Under the pieces are notes generated by a model. The model did not search any database and had not been told where the DNA came from. It was given only the letters and a program-made list of their open reading frames with translations. Shown in pieces: positions 35,781-45,371 of a stretch of DNA of 64,000 bases; position 1 is the stretch's first letter; the number at the start of each line of letters is the position of its first letter. The translations under genes were made by a program, and so were the position numbers. The stretch lies in assembly GCF_007859755.1 (NCBI RefSeq), contig NZ_SJPF01000006.1:10-64009 (forward strand), given 5' to 3'. This stretch comes from Blastopirellula retiformator (GTDB lineage Bacteria > Planctomycetota > Planctomycetia > Pirellulales > Pirellulaceae).

Positions 35781-36728
35781 TCACGCCGCCCCGGCGTCGG
35801 CGATTTGTTGGGCAATTTGATGGGCGTCTAAATCGCCGGTTAGCGGCACAATGCGGCATTCGCTGAGGCTGCGGAACCAGGTGCATTGGCGTTTGGCGAA
35901 TTGCCGGGTGCGGGTTTTCACCTTTTCAATCGCCACGTCCAGAGTGCATTTGCCTTCCAGGCAATTGATCACTTCGCGATAGCCGACTGCCTGCAGGGCG
36001 GTGTCGCTCAAAGGGGCTTCCCACTGCAGCAGCAATTCAACTTCGGCGACCAGGCCATCGGCGAACATTTGATCGACGCGGCGGTTGATGCGGTCGTGCA
36101 GTTCGGCTCGGGGCCAATCGAGGGCGAAGACGCGGCAGTCTTCGGCGTCGCGGCCTTCGTCAAAGTCGTTCTGCAGATGGCTGATCGGTTGGCCGGTCGA
36201 CTTGTAGACTTCCAAAGCGCGGATCATCCGGCGAACGTCGTTCGGGTTGATTTTGGCGGCGGAGAGGGGATCGACCTGCTTTAAGCGTCGATGCAATGCT
36301 TCGGCGCCAACGGCGGCGACTTCCTCTTCGACCATGCGGCGGAACTCGGGATCGGGCGCCGGACCGGAGGTGAGCCCGCGGAGGAGCCCTTTCAGATAGA
36401 GCGGCGTACCGCCGACGAACAACGCCTGCTTGCCGCGGCTCTGGATGTCGCAGACGGCGGCGGCGGCCAGTTCCAGGTAGTTGGCGACGCTGGAGTCTTC
36501 GGTCGGATCGAGGACGTCGATCAGGTGATGCGGCACGATCGCCTGCTCGGCCGGGCTTGGCTTGGCGGTGCCGATATCCATGCCGCGGAAGAGGGCCATC
36601 GAGTCGAGCGAGAGGATTTCGGCGTTGATTTGCTGGGCCAATTGCAGCCCGATCGCCGATTTCCCCCCAGCCGTAGGACCGGTTAAAAACCAACAATCGA
36701 GAAAATCAACATCTGCGGAAGCGTTCAT
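35781..36728 (-). CDS. miaA: tRNA dimethylallyltransferase
   Basis: About 315 residues. It transfers a dimethylallyl group to A37 of tRNAs reading U-starting codons. The P-loop GPTAGGKSAIG, the substrate motif LSLDSMALFRGMDIGTAKPS, the LFVGGTPLYLKGLLRG segment and the C-terminal RQFAKRQCTWFRS are all present. I use the ATG at 36728; a TTG nine codons earlier lacks a ribosome-binding site. It is divergent from hisE. Confidence 0.95.
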   Translation of the reverse strand: MNASADVDFLDCWFLTGPTAGGKSAIGLQLAQQINAEILSLDSMALFRGMDIGTAKPSPAEQAIVPHHLIDVLDPTEDSSVANYLELAAAAVCDIQSRGKQALFVGGTPLYLKGLLRGLTSGPAPDPEFRRMVEEEVAAVGAEALHRRLKQVDPLSAAKINPNDVRRMIRALEVYKSTGQPISHLQNDFDEGRDAEDCRVFALDWPRAELHDRINRRVDQMFADGLVAEVELLLQWEAPLSDTALQAVGYREVINCLEGKCTLDVAIEKVKTRTRQFAKRQCTWFRSLSECRIVPLTGDLDAHQIAQQIADAGAA

Positions 36729-36869
36729 CAGCGGGGGTAATCGCGTAAATTTCAAGAAGATTGGGCCGTTCGCTGGGGCCCGGAGGGTGGCCGCAATTTC
36801 GCAAAGTCCCCTTCCCAGCTAGAATAGGTCCTTTGGCCAACCGTTCCCCTCCCTAGTAGTGAAGCAGCC

Positions 36870-37214
36870 GTGGCGCCCAACGAATCCCACATTCTCGCTC
36901 AATTGATGGCGGTGATCGAGGACCGTAAGGCCAATCCGCCTGAAAAATCGTACACGACCAAGCTGTTTGCCGGCGGAGTCGACAAAATCGGCGGCAAAAT
37001 CATGGAAGAGGCGGCCGAAACGGTCGAAGCGGCCGGCGAACCTGGCGAAGAGGGTAAGGATCACCTCATCTACGAGGCAGGCGACCTGATTTATCACCTG
37101 TTCGTGCTGCTTTGCCACAAAGAGATTACGCTGCCCGAAGTGGAGCAAGAGTTGGCTCGCCGCTTCGGCGTTTCGGGCATCGACGAAAAAGCGTCGCGGA
37201 AGACGAACGACTAA
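36870..37214 (+). CDS. hisE: Phosphoribosyl-ATP pyrophosphatase
   Basis: 114 residues. It hydrolyses phosphoribosyl-ATP to phosphoribosyl-AMP, step two of histidine synthesis. The MazG-like helical fold carries the metal-binding EEAAETVEAA and EAGDLIYHLFVLL motifs. The start is GTG at 36870. A stand-alone HisE (not fused to HisI) sits 37 bp before hisG, so the two probably form an operon. Confidence 0.95.
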   Translation: MAPNESHILAQLMAVIEDRKANPPEKSYTTKLFAGGVDKIGGKIMEEAAETVEAAGEPGEEGKDHLIYEAGDLIYHLFVLLCHKEITLPEVEQELARRFGVSGIDEKASRKTND

Positions 37215-37251
37215 TCGCGACTGACTGCACCCCCGATTTTAGATTCGACTT

Positions 37252-38103
37252 ATGGAAAACCTTCGTATCGGCGTTCCCAGCAAAGGACGTCTGGCCGAGT
37301 TGGCCACTGACCTGTTGAAAGACGCCGGCCTCAGCTTCCGTCGCCAGGACCGCAGCTTGTTTGCCCTGGTCAAAGACGCCCCGGTCGAGATCACCTTTCT
37401 GCGGACCGACGACATTCCGGTGTTGTGCGCCGAAGGGGCGATCGACATGGGGATCACCGGCAGCGACCTGGTCGCTGAAGCCGGAGTCGAACTGGTTGAG
37501 CGTTTGGCCCTGGGCGTCGGCAATTGCCGCCTGGCGGTTTGCGTGCCTGAAAGCAGCGCGATCAAAACGGCCGCCGACCTGGATGGCGCCCGGATCGCGA
37601 CCAGCTTTCCGCATGTGACCGAAAAGTACCTGGCCGAGCATGGCGCCAAAGCGCACATGGTAACGCTGTCGGGGAGCGTCGAAGTGATGATCTCGCTCGG
37701 CGTGGCCGACGCGATCGTTGACCTGGTCGAAACCGGCAGCACGCTGGCCGCCAATCGCCTGCGAATCTTGGACGAGATCGGCCGCTACGAAACGATCCTG
37801 ATTCAGAACCATAATCCGCGACACGCCGAGATGGCCGACCGGGTTGTTCGCCGCCTGGAAGGGGTCGTGATCGCCCGCAGCTACTCGCTGCTGGAATACA
37901 ACATCCCCCGCACGAAGCTGGCCGAGGCCGAGAAGATCGCCCCTGGCTTTAACTCGCCGACGGTCAGCGCCCTGGAAGACGCCGATTGGTGCGCGGTCCG
38001 CGTGATGGTTCCTCGCAAGCAGGTCATCCCGGCGATGGAACAGTTGGAAGCGATCGGCGCTTCGGCGATTCTGGAAACGCAGATCGCCAACTGCCGCCTG
38101 TAA
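37252..38103 (+). CDS. hisG: ATP phosphoribosyltransferase, long form
   Basis: 283 residues. It catalyses the first committed step of histidine synthesis from ATP and PRPP. The N-terminal IGVPSKGRLAELATDLLKDA, the EVMISLGVADAIVDLVETGSTL segment and a C-terminal ACT-like regulatory domain (TVSALEDADWCAVRVMVPRK) identify the long HisG-L form, normally inhibited by histidine and independent of HisZ. It follows hisE directly. Confidence 0.96.
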   Translation: MENLRIGVPSKGRLAELATDLLKDAGLSFRRQDRSLFALVKDAPVEITFLRTDDIPVLCAEGAIDMGITGSDLVAEAGVELVERLALGVGNCRLAVCVPESSAIKTAADLDGARIATSFPHVTEKYLAEHGAKAHMVTLSGSVEVMISLGVADAIVDLVETGSTLAANRLRILDEIGRYETILIQNHNPRHAEMADRVVRRLEGVVIARSYSLLEYNIPRTKLAEAEKIAPGFNSPTVSALEDADWCAVRVMVPRKQVIPAMEQLEAIGASAILETQIANCRL

Positions 38104-38125
38104 GAGCGCTTCTTCGCATAGGGCA

Positions 38126-38158
38126 TAAAAAAGCGAGACGCACATCGGCGTCTCGCTT
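38126..38158. terminator. Intrinsic terminator between hisG and a minus-strand gene
   Basis: The stem AAGCGAGACGC/GCGTCTCGCTT has A6 on its left, giving a good T6 tail on the minus strand and a weak tail on the plus strand. It ends hisG and the DsbD-like transcript from the other side. Confidence 0.75.
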
Positions 38159-38192
38159 GTCGATGAATCAACAATCGCCCGTAGACGGCTAG

Positions 38193-38301
38193 AGCGTTTT
38201 TCTGATAGCTGTCGCGTTTCTGGCGTTGGTGAGGCAAGCTGGTCAACGCCGACCAGCGCGGCCGCAACCAGCCAGAACGATACAGATGGAGGAAAACCGC
38301 T
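38193..38301. mobile_element. MITE-like element family B, copy 2 (109 bp)
   Basis: The same element as at 105-259 but 46 bp shorter, flanked by CTAG on both sides (38189-38192 and 38302-38305). The missing 46 bp corresponds exactly to one interval between GGTCAA direct repeats. The right CTAG contains the TAG stop of the DsbD-like gene. Confidence 0.85.
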
Positions 38302-40866
38302 CTAGTGCCCCGCCATCGCGGTCTTGGCGGTGGGCGAGCTTTCGCTAGCTGCGGCCGTTGCGCTGGACGGGCCCGCTTCCTGCAGGACCTTGATCACGTC
38401 TTGCTTGGTGATGACGTCGCTCAGCACATAGACTTCGCCGGGACGGTTGGCCGGGAAGACGGCGAACATCGGGATCGAGTTGTAACCCAAGCCATTGAGC
38501 AGCGCCTTCAGCGGCGGGTCTTCGTTGGTATAGTCGATGATCTTCGGCACGATGGAGTTGGCCGAAACGACCGCTGCGACTTCCTCGGTATCGATTGCCG
38601 AAGCGAAGTTGTACTTGCAGTTCGGGCACCAGGTCGCCGTAAAGTCGACCATCACGGTTTGCCCCGACTGCTGCAGCGAAATCAGGTCATCTTCGATGGT
38701 GGCGTATTCCGACTCGGCGACGTATTGCCACGCGATCTCGGTTTCGCCATGCACCAGCAGCGTAAACGAGCCATAGGCGCCAACCACAGCGACCGCGATC
38801 GCGGCGCCCCAGTATTTCATCGATGTGCCGAACTCTGACGCTGGCGGCGTCAATTGCAGGATCCAACAGCTAACGCCTAGAAAGACCAGCAATGCCAAGG
38901 TCGGCAGGAAGTAGTCTTTGTCCACGATGGTCAACATATAGACAACCGTGCCGAGTAGGACGAAGCCCATCAGGTTCTTGAACGTCTCCATCCAAGCGCC
39001 CGGCTTCGGCAGAAAGCGAATCATCGACGGGAAGGCGGCGATCAACAGATAGGGCGAAGCCATGCCGAGGCCGATGCAGGTAAAGACCAGGAAGGTGACG
39101 TAAGGCTCGCTCGCCAAGGTAAACCCAAACACCGGCCCTAAAAACGGCCCGCTACAAGGAGTCGCCAAGAGCGTGGTGAAGATCCCTTTGAAGAAGGCGC
39201 CGCTGTAACCTTCGCGGGAGGTCAACTCGCCCGCGGTCGAACCGCCGACAAAGCCCGGGATCTGCAGTTCCCACACGCCCAAAAAACTGAGGGCCATCAC
39301 AAAGACCAAGCTGAGCAGCGGAATCGAGAACCAGGGGTTACCGAACTGCGAGCCCCAACCTTGGGCCGTGGCGTCGCCGCCGGCCGATTCTCCCAGGACA
39401 TGCGCCCCGATCGCCAACAAGGCGAGGGCCCAGAAGACCGACAGCAAACCAAGCGTATAGACGACGTTCAAACCAAGGACGCGAGCCCGATGCTCGCCCC
39501 CCTGATGCGCGAAAGCCATGATCTTCAGACCGACGACCGGCAGCACGCACGGCATGAAGTTGAGCAACCCGCCGCCGATCAGCGCCAGGAACATCGCCAT
39601 GTAGATGCTGGTGATCTTTTCGGAGTTAACGACTTGCCAGCGGCCACCATCGCCGTCGCTGGGCGGAGCGGTCGGCTGCGGGGTCTCGGCGACCGCGACG
39701 ACCTCATTGCCCGCAGCGGCGTCCGCGGCGGAGTTGTACGGAGTTTCGCTGAACGCGAGTTCGGTCGTACCGACGTCGGTTGCGGCGCCAACATTGACGA
39801 CCGCTTCAAACTTCACGCCATGCGGACGATCACAGGTCGCTTCGGTGCAGGTTTGATAGCCGAGATAGCCGACGATCGGATGCTCGCCGGGGGCGGCGTC
39901 CTTGGGCACCAAGACTTCAAACGTCCAGATGGTGTCCCCTTCGTGATACTTCAGCGGCGATTCGCCGGGGATCAACTCTTTGACGACGACCGGATTCTTG
40001 GTCGTAGGCGTAGTCATCTTCCACGGGGTCTCTTTGCCGAGACCCATGATCGTCGGTTTGTAGATCAGCGGGTCTTCGGTGTCGTAGGCGTAGACGTGAT
40101 AGTGATCGGTCACCTTGACCGTCAACGTCACCAGCACCTTGTCGCCCGGCTCAACCGCCTTGGGGGCGACATAGCCGCTGACGATCGAGTGACCGGCCGG
40201 CGTTTCGTAGTTGCCTGGCTTGCCGGTAATTTTGTAACTGCCCATCGCCGCGACCGGCGCCGGCGTCGCCGCAGCGCCAAAGCCAGCCGGCACGTTGACC
40301 TTTTCTTCGCCGGCGAACTTCGCTTCGAGCGTCGCTCGCTGCGGCACGCACGTCCCCGCGTCAGAGCAGGTCTGTCCCGAGTATTTCAATTCCAGCGTCA
40401 GAGCGCTGGGATCGACTCCGTCGGCCAGCGCGATCGGCGCCGTCCAAGTGACCGAGTGATAGTGCTTCTCTTGCGCGACCGGCATGATGGCGTCGGGCGG
40501 CACGATCTTCGGCTTCTGATCGGTCGAGAACGTACCGATCGCCGTAACGGCCGGATTGGGCGTCAGCGTCAACTTCGACGGCAACGGCCCACCCGGCTTC
40601 TGCGTGATCGAGTAGAGGTACCAACCGTTGTCGACCGACGCGGTCACTTCCAACTTGCCAAACTTCTTCGACGGATCGACAAAGAACTTGCCGGTCACCG
40701 ACAGGTTGGGGTCGCTGCCGGCCATGCCGCCGTCGAGACCATCCAGCCCGGCGAACGGATCAAAGCCTTGCGCATGAACGGAGGAAGTGAGAGGAAGCGA
40801 AACGAGCGTCGTCAGCAACAAGAGCGCGGCGAAAATCGTCAGTCGCGATACAAGCTTCGAAGTCAT
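38302..40866 (-). CDS. DsbD-like thiol:disulfide interchange protein
   Basis: About 854 residues from the ATG at 40866. The signal peptide ends near SSVHAQ. Two N-terminal DsbD-alpha-like immunoglobulin domains each carry a Cys pair (QTCSDAGTCVP and QTCTEATCDRP). The central eight-helix DsbD/CcdA domain includes NFMPCVLPVVGLKI and TPCSGPFLGPVFG. The C-terminal thioredoxin domain has VDFTATWCPNC. It should move electrons across the membrane to periplasmic thiol proteins. The TAG stop is in the target site of mobile element B. Confidence 0.9.
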   Translation of the reverse strand: MTSKLVSRLTIFAALLLLTTLVSLPLTSSVHAQGFDPFAGLDGLDGGMAGSDPNLSVTGKFFVDPSKKFGKLEVTASVDNGWYLYSITQKPGGPLPSKLTLTPNPAVTAIGTFSTDQKPKIVPPDAIMPVAQEKHYHSVTWTAPIALADGVDPSALTLELKYSGQTCSDAGTCVPQRATLEAKFAGEEKVNVPAGFGAAATPAPVAAMGSYKITGKPGNYETPAGHSIVSGYVAPKAVEPGDKVLVTLTVKVTDHYHVYAYDTEDPLIYKPTIMGLGKETPWKMTTPTTKNPVVVKELIPGESPLKYHEGDTIWTFEVLVPKDAAPGEHPIVGYLGYQTCTEATCDRPHGVKFEAVVNVGAATDVGTTELAFSETPYNSAADAAAGNEVVAVAETPQPTAPPSDGDGGRWQVVNSEKITSIYMAMFLALIGGGLLNFMPCVLPVVGLKIMAFAHQGGEHRARVLGLNVVYTLGLLSVFWALALLAIGAHVLGESAGGDATAQGWGSQFGNPWFSIPLLSLVFVMALSFLGVWELQIPGFVGGSTAGELTSREGYSGAFFKGIFTTLLATPCSGPFLGPVFGFTLASEPYVTFLVFTCIGLGMASPYLLIAAFPSMIRFLPKPGAWMETFKNLMGFVLLGTVVYMLTIVDKDYFLPTLALLVFLGVSCWILQLTPPASEFGTSMKYWGAAIAVAVVGAYGSFTLLVHGETEIAWQYVAESEYATIEDDLISLQQSGQTVMVDFTATWCPNCKYNFASAIDTEEVAAVVSANSIVPKIIDYTNEDPPLKALLNGLGYNSIPMFAVFPANRPGEVYVLSDVITKQDVIKVLQEAGPSSATAAASESSPTAKTAMAGH

Positions 40867-41053
40867 GCGATCGTGAAACTCGAGGTGAGGGTAAGGGAAT
40901 ACCTGACAGCCGCAGGTGGGATTGCAGCTCGGCAATGGGTCGCGGCAGTCGGGCGACGTTCAACGTTATTCTATCGTCTATCGTTTCATCTGAGCCACCG
41001 TGCGTCAGTGAAACAAAAGACAGTTGTCGACGCTAGCGGCTGGAACGATCCCT

Positions 41054-42085
41054 CTATTTCAATAGAAACCGCATGCGGCGTAAAGAGATATCTAGTCGGT
41101 TCAGGACCACTTCTGGTTGCGGGAAACTCCGCTTTTCGACGGCAATCCACTCGATCCACTGCAATCCGGTCAACAGCGCCGCCGAGCGATCAAAGGTGGC
41201 GATGGCCCGGCGTTCTGCGGGCAAAAGCGGGCGATGACGCTCATAACGCGTCAAAAAATCGTCCCAACCGGTGCGGTCGTTCTCAAACAACGAACCGCAC
41301 AGCCGGGCCAAATCGCCGGCGCAAGATTCTCGGCGAACGGCGCCAAAATCGATCACACCGGTCACAAAAGCGCCTGTCAGGAAAATATGGTCACTATGAA
41401 TATCGCGAAGACACTCCTGCAGTGGTAATGGCGCCTTGGCCGCAGCGCTTAATTCGTCGCGAATCGGCGACGCCAAGTGCGGGAAAAGCGCGAGCGTCTC
41501 TCGCGCACGAGCAGCGAATTCGGGCCATCCGACTTGTTCGATCTGTCGCTCGATTTGCGCAAAATCGGTTGCCTGCCACCGCGTCAGCATTTCCAAGCGT
41601 TGCCCTAGGCCAGGCGATGTGTCTAGCGTGGCGGTCGATCGCGTGGCGTTATGGATCGCCGCCAGTGCAGCGACTACAGCATCCAGCTGTGGGGGCGAAA
41701 TCGCCCCTGGATCAGGCGGCTCGCCAGGCATCCACTCCGCCAATTCCCAGAATCCAAGTGCGCTTTTTGCGAACGAATCCCCCTCTTTGGTCGTAAATAG
41801 AGAGGGAATGAACTTTAGATTCGCCTCGCGCCACTGACGTTGTAACGAGTGGACGAAGCTCAAGCGGGACATGGTCGTCTCGCGGGGCCAAAGCCGCAGC
41901 GCGTAACGGCGGTCTTCGGTCTCGACGCGCCAGATCGCGCCGCCGCTGAAACCGCCGGCCGAGCCGAGCGGCACAAGCTGCAACGAACGAGCGCAAACTT
42001 CGGAAAACCGCGAAAGCTGACTTTTCGCCGCAAGATTCCGGTCGTTAATTGCAACAATCTGTTCGTGTTCAGGCTTGCCAAACAT
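41054..42085 (-). CDS. Aminoglycoside phosphotransferase (APH) family kinase-like protein
   Basis: 343 residues of the APH/choline-kinase-like superfamily. It shows the catalytic LRDIHSDHIFL (HxD type) and GVIDFGAVR (metal-binding DFG-like) motifs and an N-terminal nucleotide-binding lobe (GFSGGAIWRVETEDRRYALR). Substrates in this family range from aminoglycosides to homoserine and sugars, so resistance should not be assumed. It is a single gene, divergent from the metalloprotease gene. Confidence 0.85.
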   Translation of the reverse strand: MFGKPEHEQIVAINDRNLAAKSQLSRFSEVCARSLQLVPLGSAGGFSGGAIWRVETEDRRYALRLWPRETTMSRLSFVHSLQRQWREANLKFIPSLFTTKEGDSFAKSALGFWELAEWMPGEPPDPGAISPPQLDAVVAALAAIHNATRSTATLDTSPGLGQRLEMLTRWQATDFAQIERQIEQVGWPEFAARARETLALFPHLASPIRDELSAAAKAPLPLQECLRDIHSDHIFLTGAFVTGVIDFGAVRRESCAGDLARLCGSLFENDRTGWDDFLTRYERHRPLLPAERRAIATFDRSAALLTGLQWIEWIAVEKRSFPQPEVVLNRLDISLRRMRFLLK

Positions 42086-42313
42086 GGCGCAAACGAAAAA
42101 ATCCCTCTAGGTGATCCAATTCCCCTGCGCGGAATTATGCACAATTTTTGTCATGAGATCGCCGGAAAACTTTTCCCAAAACTGCCCATGTGAGAAAATG
42201 GGGTATATTTTAGTACCCATACCCTCATGCGGCGGACACGCCTCCTCGTAATGCCTCTAGTCGCTTCGTCTGCCCTCAAAACATTAGCTCCCCCGCATTA
42301 AGAGAAACTGATA

Positions 42314-45067
42314 ATGATACTGTCGACCCAATTGCGGTCCTCTGTGGCGGTTCTGATCGCCGCCGGGCTTACGTTCACGTTCAGCCCACTTTCGGCCTAT
42401 GCCGACGATGCGGCCGCCGAAAAGGAAACGCCTGCCGAAACCGCCAAACCGAATGACAACGCCGACAAGGTCATGGCGACCAGCGGCGGATCTTCGAGCA
42501 GCAGCGGCGGCGGCGGAAGCGCGAGCAGCACGCCGGACCACGTCCGCATTCTGAAGGACTTCAAAAAGGTAGATGGCCTGATCCCCATGCATCACAAGGG
42601 GAATCGACTGTACCTGGAGCTTTCGTCGCAGCACTACAGCGGCGAGTATATCGTGCTGATCTCGATCAGTCGCGGCATCGGCCAGTATCCGATCTATGGC
42701 GGATTCAGCTGGGGCTTTGGCGACGACTGGGTTTGGCAATTCCGCAAGGTCGACGACAACGTCCATATCGTTCGCAAGAACGTCCGTTTTAAGGCCGATG
42801 GCAACAAGCCGGAAGCGAAAGCGGTCAAACATGCCTACGGCGACAGCGTGCTGTTCAGCCTGCCGGCCGACAAGAAAGGCCCCAATGGCGGCGACCTGGT
42901 CGACGTCACCCCGGTCTTCATGAGCGACCTGCCGATGATTTCGGACGCTTTGCCGGGCGCCTCGTTCTCGCCCAGCAAGTCGGTCTTCAGCGAAGTCAAA
43001 GGCTTTGACAAGAACATCGAACTGGAAGTCGCCGCGACTTACCAGACCAGCGGCCGCATGAGCATGGACACCGTGCCCGATAGCCGCGGCGTTTCGATCG
43101 ACATCCACTACTCGATCAGCAAGATTCCGTCCAACGGCTATAAGCCTCGCTTGGCGGACGATCGCGTCGGGTACTTCCTGACGGTGGTCAAGAACTTCTC
43201 GCAATCCGATAACGACCAGTTCGTCCGTTACATCAATCGCTGGGACCTGAAGAAAGCGGAACCGAGCGCCAAGATGTCGGAACCGGCCGAGCCGATTCTG
43301 TTCCACTTGGAAAACACCGTTCCCTACAAGTACCGCAAGCCGATCCGCGACGGCATCCTCGAATGGAACAAAGCGTTCGAGCAGGCTGGCTTTATCGATG
43401 CGGTTCGCGTTCGCCAGCAAGAAGACGACGACACCTGGGATCCGGAAGACGTTAACTACAACACCTTCCGCTGGATCACCTCGGACGCCGGTTTTGCGAT
43501 GGGCCCGTCGCGCACCAACCCGTACAACGGGCAGTTGCTCGACGCCGACATCATCTTCGACGCCTCGTTTTTGAACTCGTGGCAACAAACGTTCGAAGAC
43601 ATCAATCCGCAAGGTATCGCGGCCCTGACCGGCGGTTGGCCGGAACGTCAGGCCGAAATCGATCGCCTGACCGGCAACACCTCCGGTTCAAAGATGCCGC
43701 ACGCGGCCTGCATGTTGGGTCGCGGCATGACCAGCCAAATGGCTTTCGCCAACCTGATCGCCGCCGAAGGCGCCGCCGCGGCGGACGATCGCGAAGAGGT
43801 TCGCGAAAAGCTGTTCATGCAAGGGTTGAAGGAAGTCACGATGCACGAAGTCGGGCACACGCTCGGCCTGCGTCACAACTTCAAGGCCAGCAAGTTCCGC
43901 ACGCTGGAAGAGATGAATGATCCGAAGATCGCCGCCGACGGGATGGTCTCGAGCGTCATGGACTATGTCCCGGCCAACATCGCCCCGAAAGGCGAGAAGC
44001 AAGGCGACTACTTCCCGCAGACGATCGGCCCGTACGACGCCTGGGCGATCCAGTACGGCTACACCCCGTACTCGGGCGGAACCGAAGGGGAAAAGAAAGA
44101 GCTCGACAAGCTGGCGTCGCGTAGCGGCGAAGCGGGCCTGATCTACTCGACCGACGAGGACACCGTCAGCGGCGCCCCCGATCCGGACTCGAACCGCTTC
44201 GACTTTGGCGATGACGCCGTCGAATTCGCCGAACGACAAGCGACCGTCGTACGTGAAGCGATGGACGACCTGGTCAATCGCGTGGTGAAAGAGGGAGACG
44301 ACTACTCGAAGGCGCGTCGCGCGTTCAACGTCTTGCTCAGCACCCACGGTCAGGCGATGTTCTTCGTTTCCCGTTATGTTGGCGGCGTCCACACCAGCCG
44401 CAGCCACAAGGGAGACAAAGACGCTCAGCCGCCGATGAAGACGGTCGACGTTGAGCAGCAACGTGCGGCCCTGAAGCTGCTCGAAGAGCAGGTCTTCAGC
44501 GACACGCCGTACGAAGTCGATCCTTCGATCTACAACCAGCTGGCCCCGTCGCACTGGGATCACTGGGGAACTTCAACGACCTCGCGCCCCGACTTCCCGA
44601 TCCACAGCTACATCGCCATGTGGCAGGATCGCGTGATGTCGCAGTTGCTCTCGTCGGGCACTCTGACCCGGATGCACGATTCGGAACTGAAGGTAGCCGA
44701 AGACGAAGAGGCGATGACCACCGCCGAACTGCTGGAACGCCTGACCGATGTCGTTTATAGCGAACTGAACGACATCAAGAAGGGTGACGAAAAGTTCACC
44801 AACAGCGATCCGGCGATCAGCAGCCTGCGTCGCGGTCTGCAGCGGAACTACCTCCGCCGCTTGTCGAACATCGCTCTGGGCGAGACTTTCGCTCCGGAAG
44901 ATTGCCAGACGATCGCCTATGTGCAGTTGGTCGACCTGTCGAAGAAGATCGATCAGACCTTGAAGAAGAAGGTGAAGCTGGACGCCTACACCCAGGCTCA
45001 CCTACTCGAAACCAAGGCCCGCATCGGCAAGGTCCTCGACTCGCAGCTGATCTTCGCCAGCCCGTAA
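42314..45067 (+). CDS. Secreted zinc-dependent metalloprotease (DUF5117-like)
   Basis: 917 residues. The signal peptide (ending near LSAYAD) is followed by a Ser/Gly-rich linker, then a large catalytic region with the extended zinc motif HEVGHTLGLRH at about residue 510. The layout and motif fit the DUF5117/DUF5118 metalloprotease family of uncertain substrate. Length is typical for that family. It probably acts in the periplasm or outside the cell. A terminator follows. Confidence 0.88.
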   Translation: MILSTQLRSSVAVLIAAGLTFTFSPLSAYADDAAAEKETPAETAKPNDNADKVMATSGGSSSSSGGGGSASSTPDHVRILKDFKKVDGLIPMHHKGNRLYLELSSQHYSGEYIVLISISRGIGQYPIYGGFSWGFGDDWVWQFRKVDDNVHIVRKNVRFKADGNKPEAKAVKHAYGDSVLFSLPADKKGPNGGDLVDVTPVFMSDLPMISDALPGASFSPSKSVFSEVKGFDKNIELEVAATYQTSGRMSMDTVPDSRGVSIDIHYSISKIPSNGYKPRLADDRVGYFLTVVKNFSQSDNDQFVRYINRWDLKKAEPSAKMSEPAEPILFHLENTVPYKYRKPIRDGILEWNKAFEQAGFIDAVRVRQQEDDDTWDPEDVNYNTFRWITSDAGFAMGPSRTNPYNGQLLDADIIFDASFLNSWQQTFEDINPQGIAALTGGWPERQAEIDRLTGNTSGSKMPHAACMLGRGMTSQMAFANLIAAEGAAAADDREEVREKLFMQGLKEVTMHEVGHTLGLRHNFKASKFRTLEEMNDPKIAADGMVSSVMDYVPANIAPKGEKQGDYFPQTIGPYDAWAIQYGYTPYSGGTEGEKKELDKLASRSGEAGLIYSTDEDTVSGAPDPDSNRFDFGDDAVEFAERQATVVREAMDDLVNRVVKEGDDYSKARRAFNVLLSTHGQAMFFVSRYVGGVHTSRSHKGDKDAQPPMKTVDVEQQRAALKLLEEQVFSDTPYEVDPSIYNQLAPSHWDHWGTSTTSRPDFPIHSYIAMWQDRVMSQLLSSGTLTRMHDSELKVAEDEEAMTTAELLERLTDVVYSELNDIKKGDEKFTNSDPAISSLRRGLQRNYLRRLSNIALGETFAPEDCQTIAYVQLVDLSKKIDQTLKKKVKLDAYTQAHLLETKARIGKVLDSQLIFASP

Positions 45068-45094
45068 TTCGGCGGCGAACAATCTAAAAACCAG

Positions 45095-45126
45095 AAAGCC
45101 CTCTTCGACCAGAAGAGGGCTTTTTT
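45095..45126 (+). terminator. Intrinsic terminator
   Basis: The 12-bp stem AAAGCCCTCTTC/GAAGAGGGCTTT with loop GACCA and T6 lies 28 nt after the metalloprotease stop. Confidence 0.9.
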
Positions 45127-45184
45127 GTGCGCAAGCCGCCGTGATTGTAATCCGCACCGCGAGCGAGAGAAATTCGTTGGGGCA

Positions 45185-45255
45185 AATGACTAATGTCTAA
45201 TTTCGGCCTTGAAAACCCTCTTCCACTAGACATTAGTTCTTAGACATTAGTCATT
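45185..45255. repeat. Perfect 16-bp inverted repeat with a third direct copy
   Basis: AATGACTAATGTCTAA (45185-45200) is the exact complement of TTAGACATTAGTCATT (45240-45255). A further TAGACATTAGT (45227-45237) lies in the spacer, next to the right arm. It sits 116 bp upstream of the P-II gene and could be a regulator site or a small repeat. Confidence 0.7.
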
Positions 45256-45371
45256 CTCTGTGACCGCATTTCCCTCGCTCGCGCGTCGTGCTACTATTCT
45301 TTCTCCCCCGCAATCAGCTATCCTACACGCAGTAGAAATGCGCCCGCCGGTCGCTTGCAGGAGACCTTTCG

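Noticed and set aside
39361-41796. An 811-codon open frame antisense to the DsbD-like gene
   Set aside because: Composition is Arg/His/Gly-rich without domains, and it is fully opposed to a gene with a signal peptide and clear motifs. It is a high-GC shadow.
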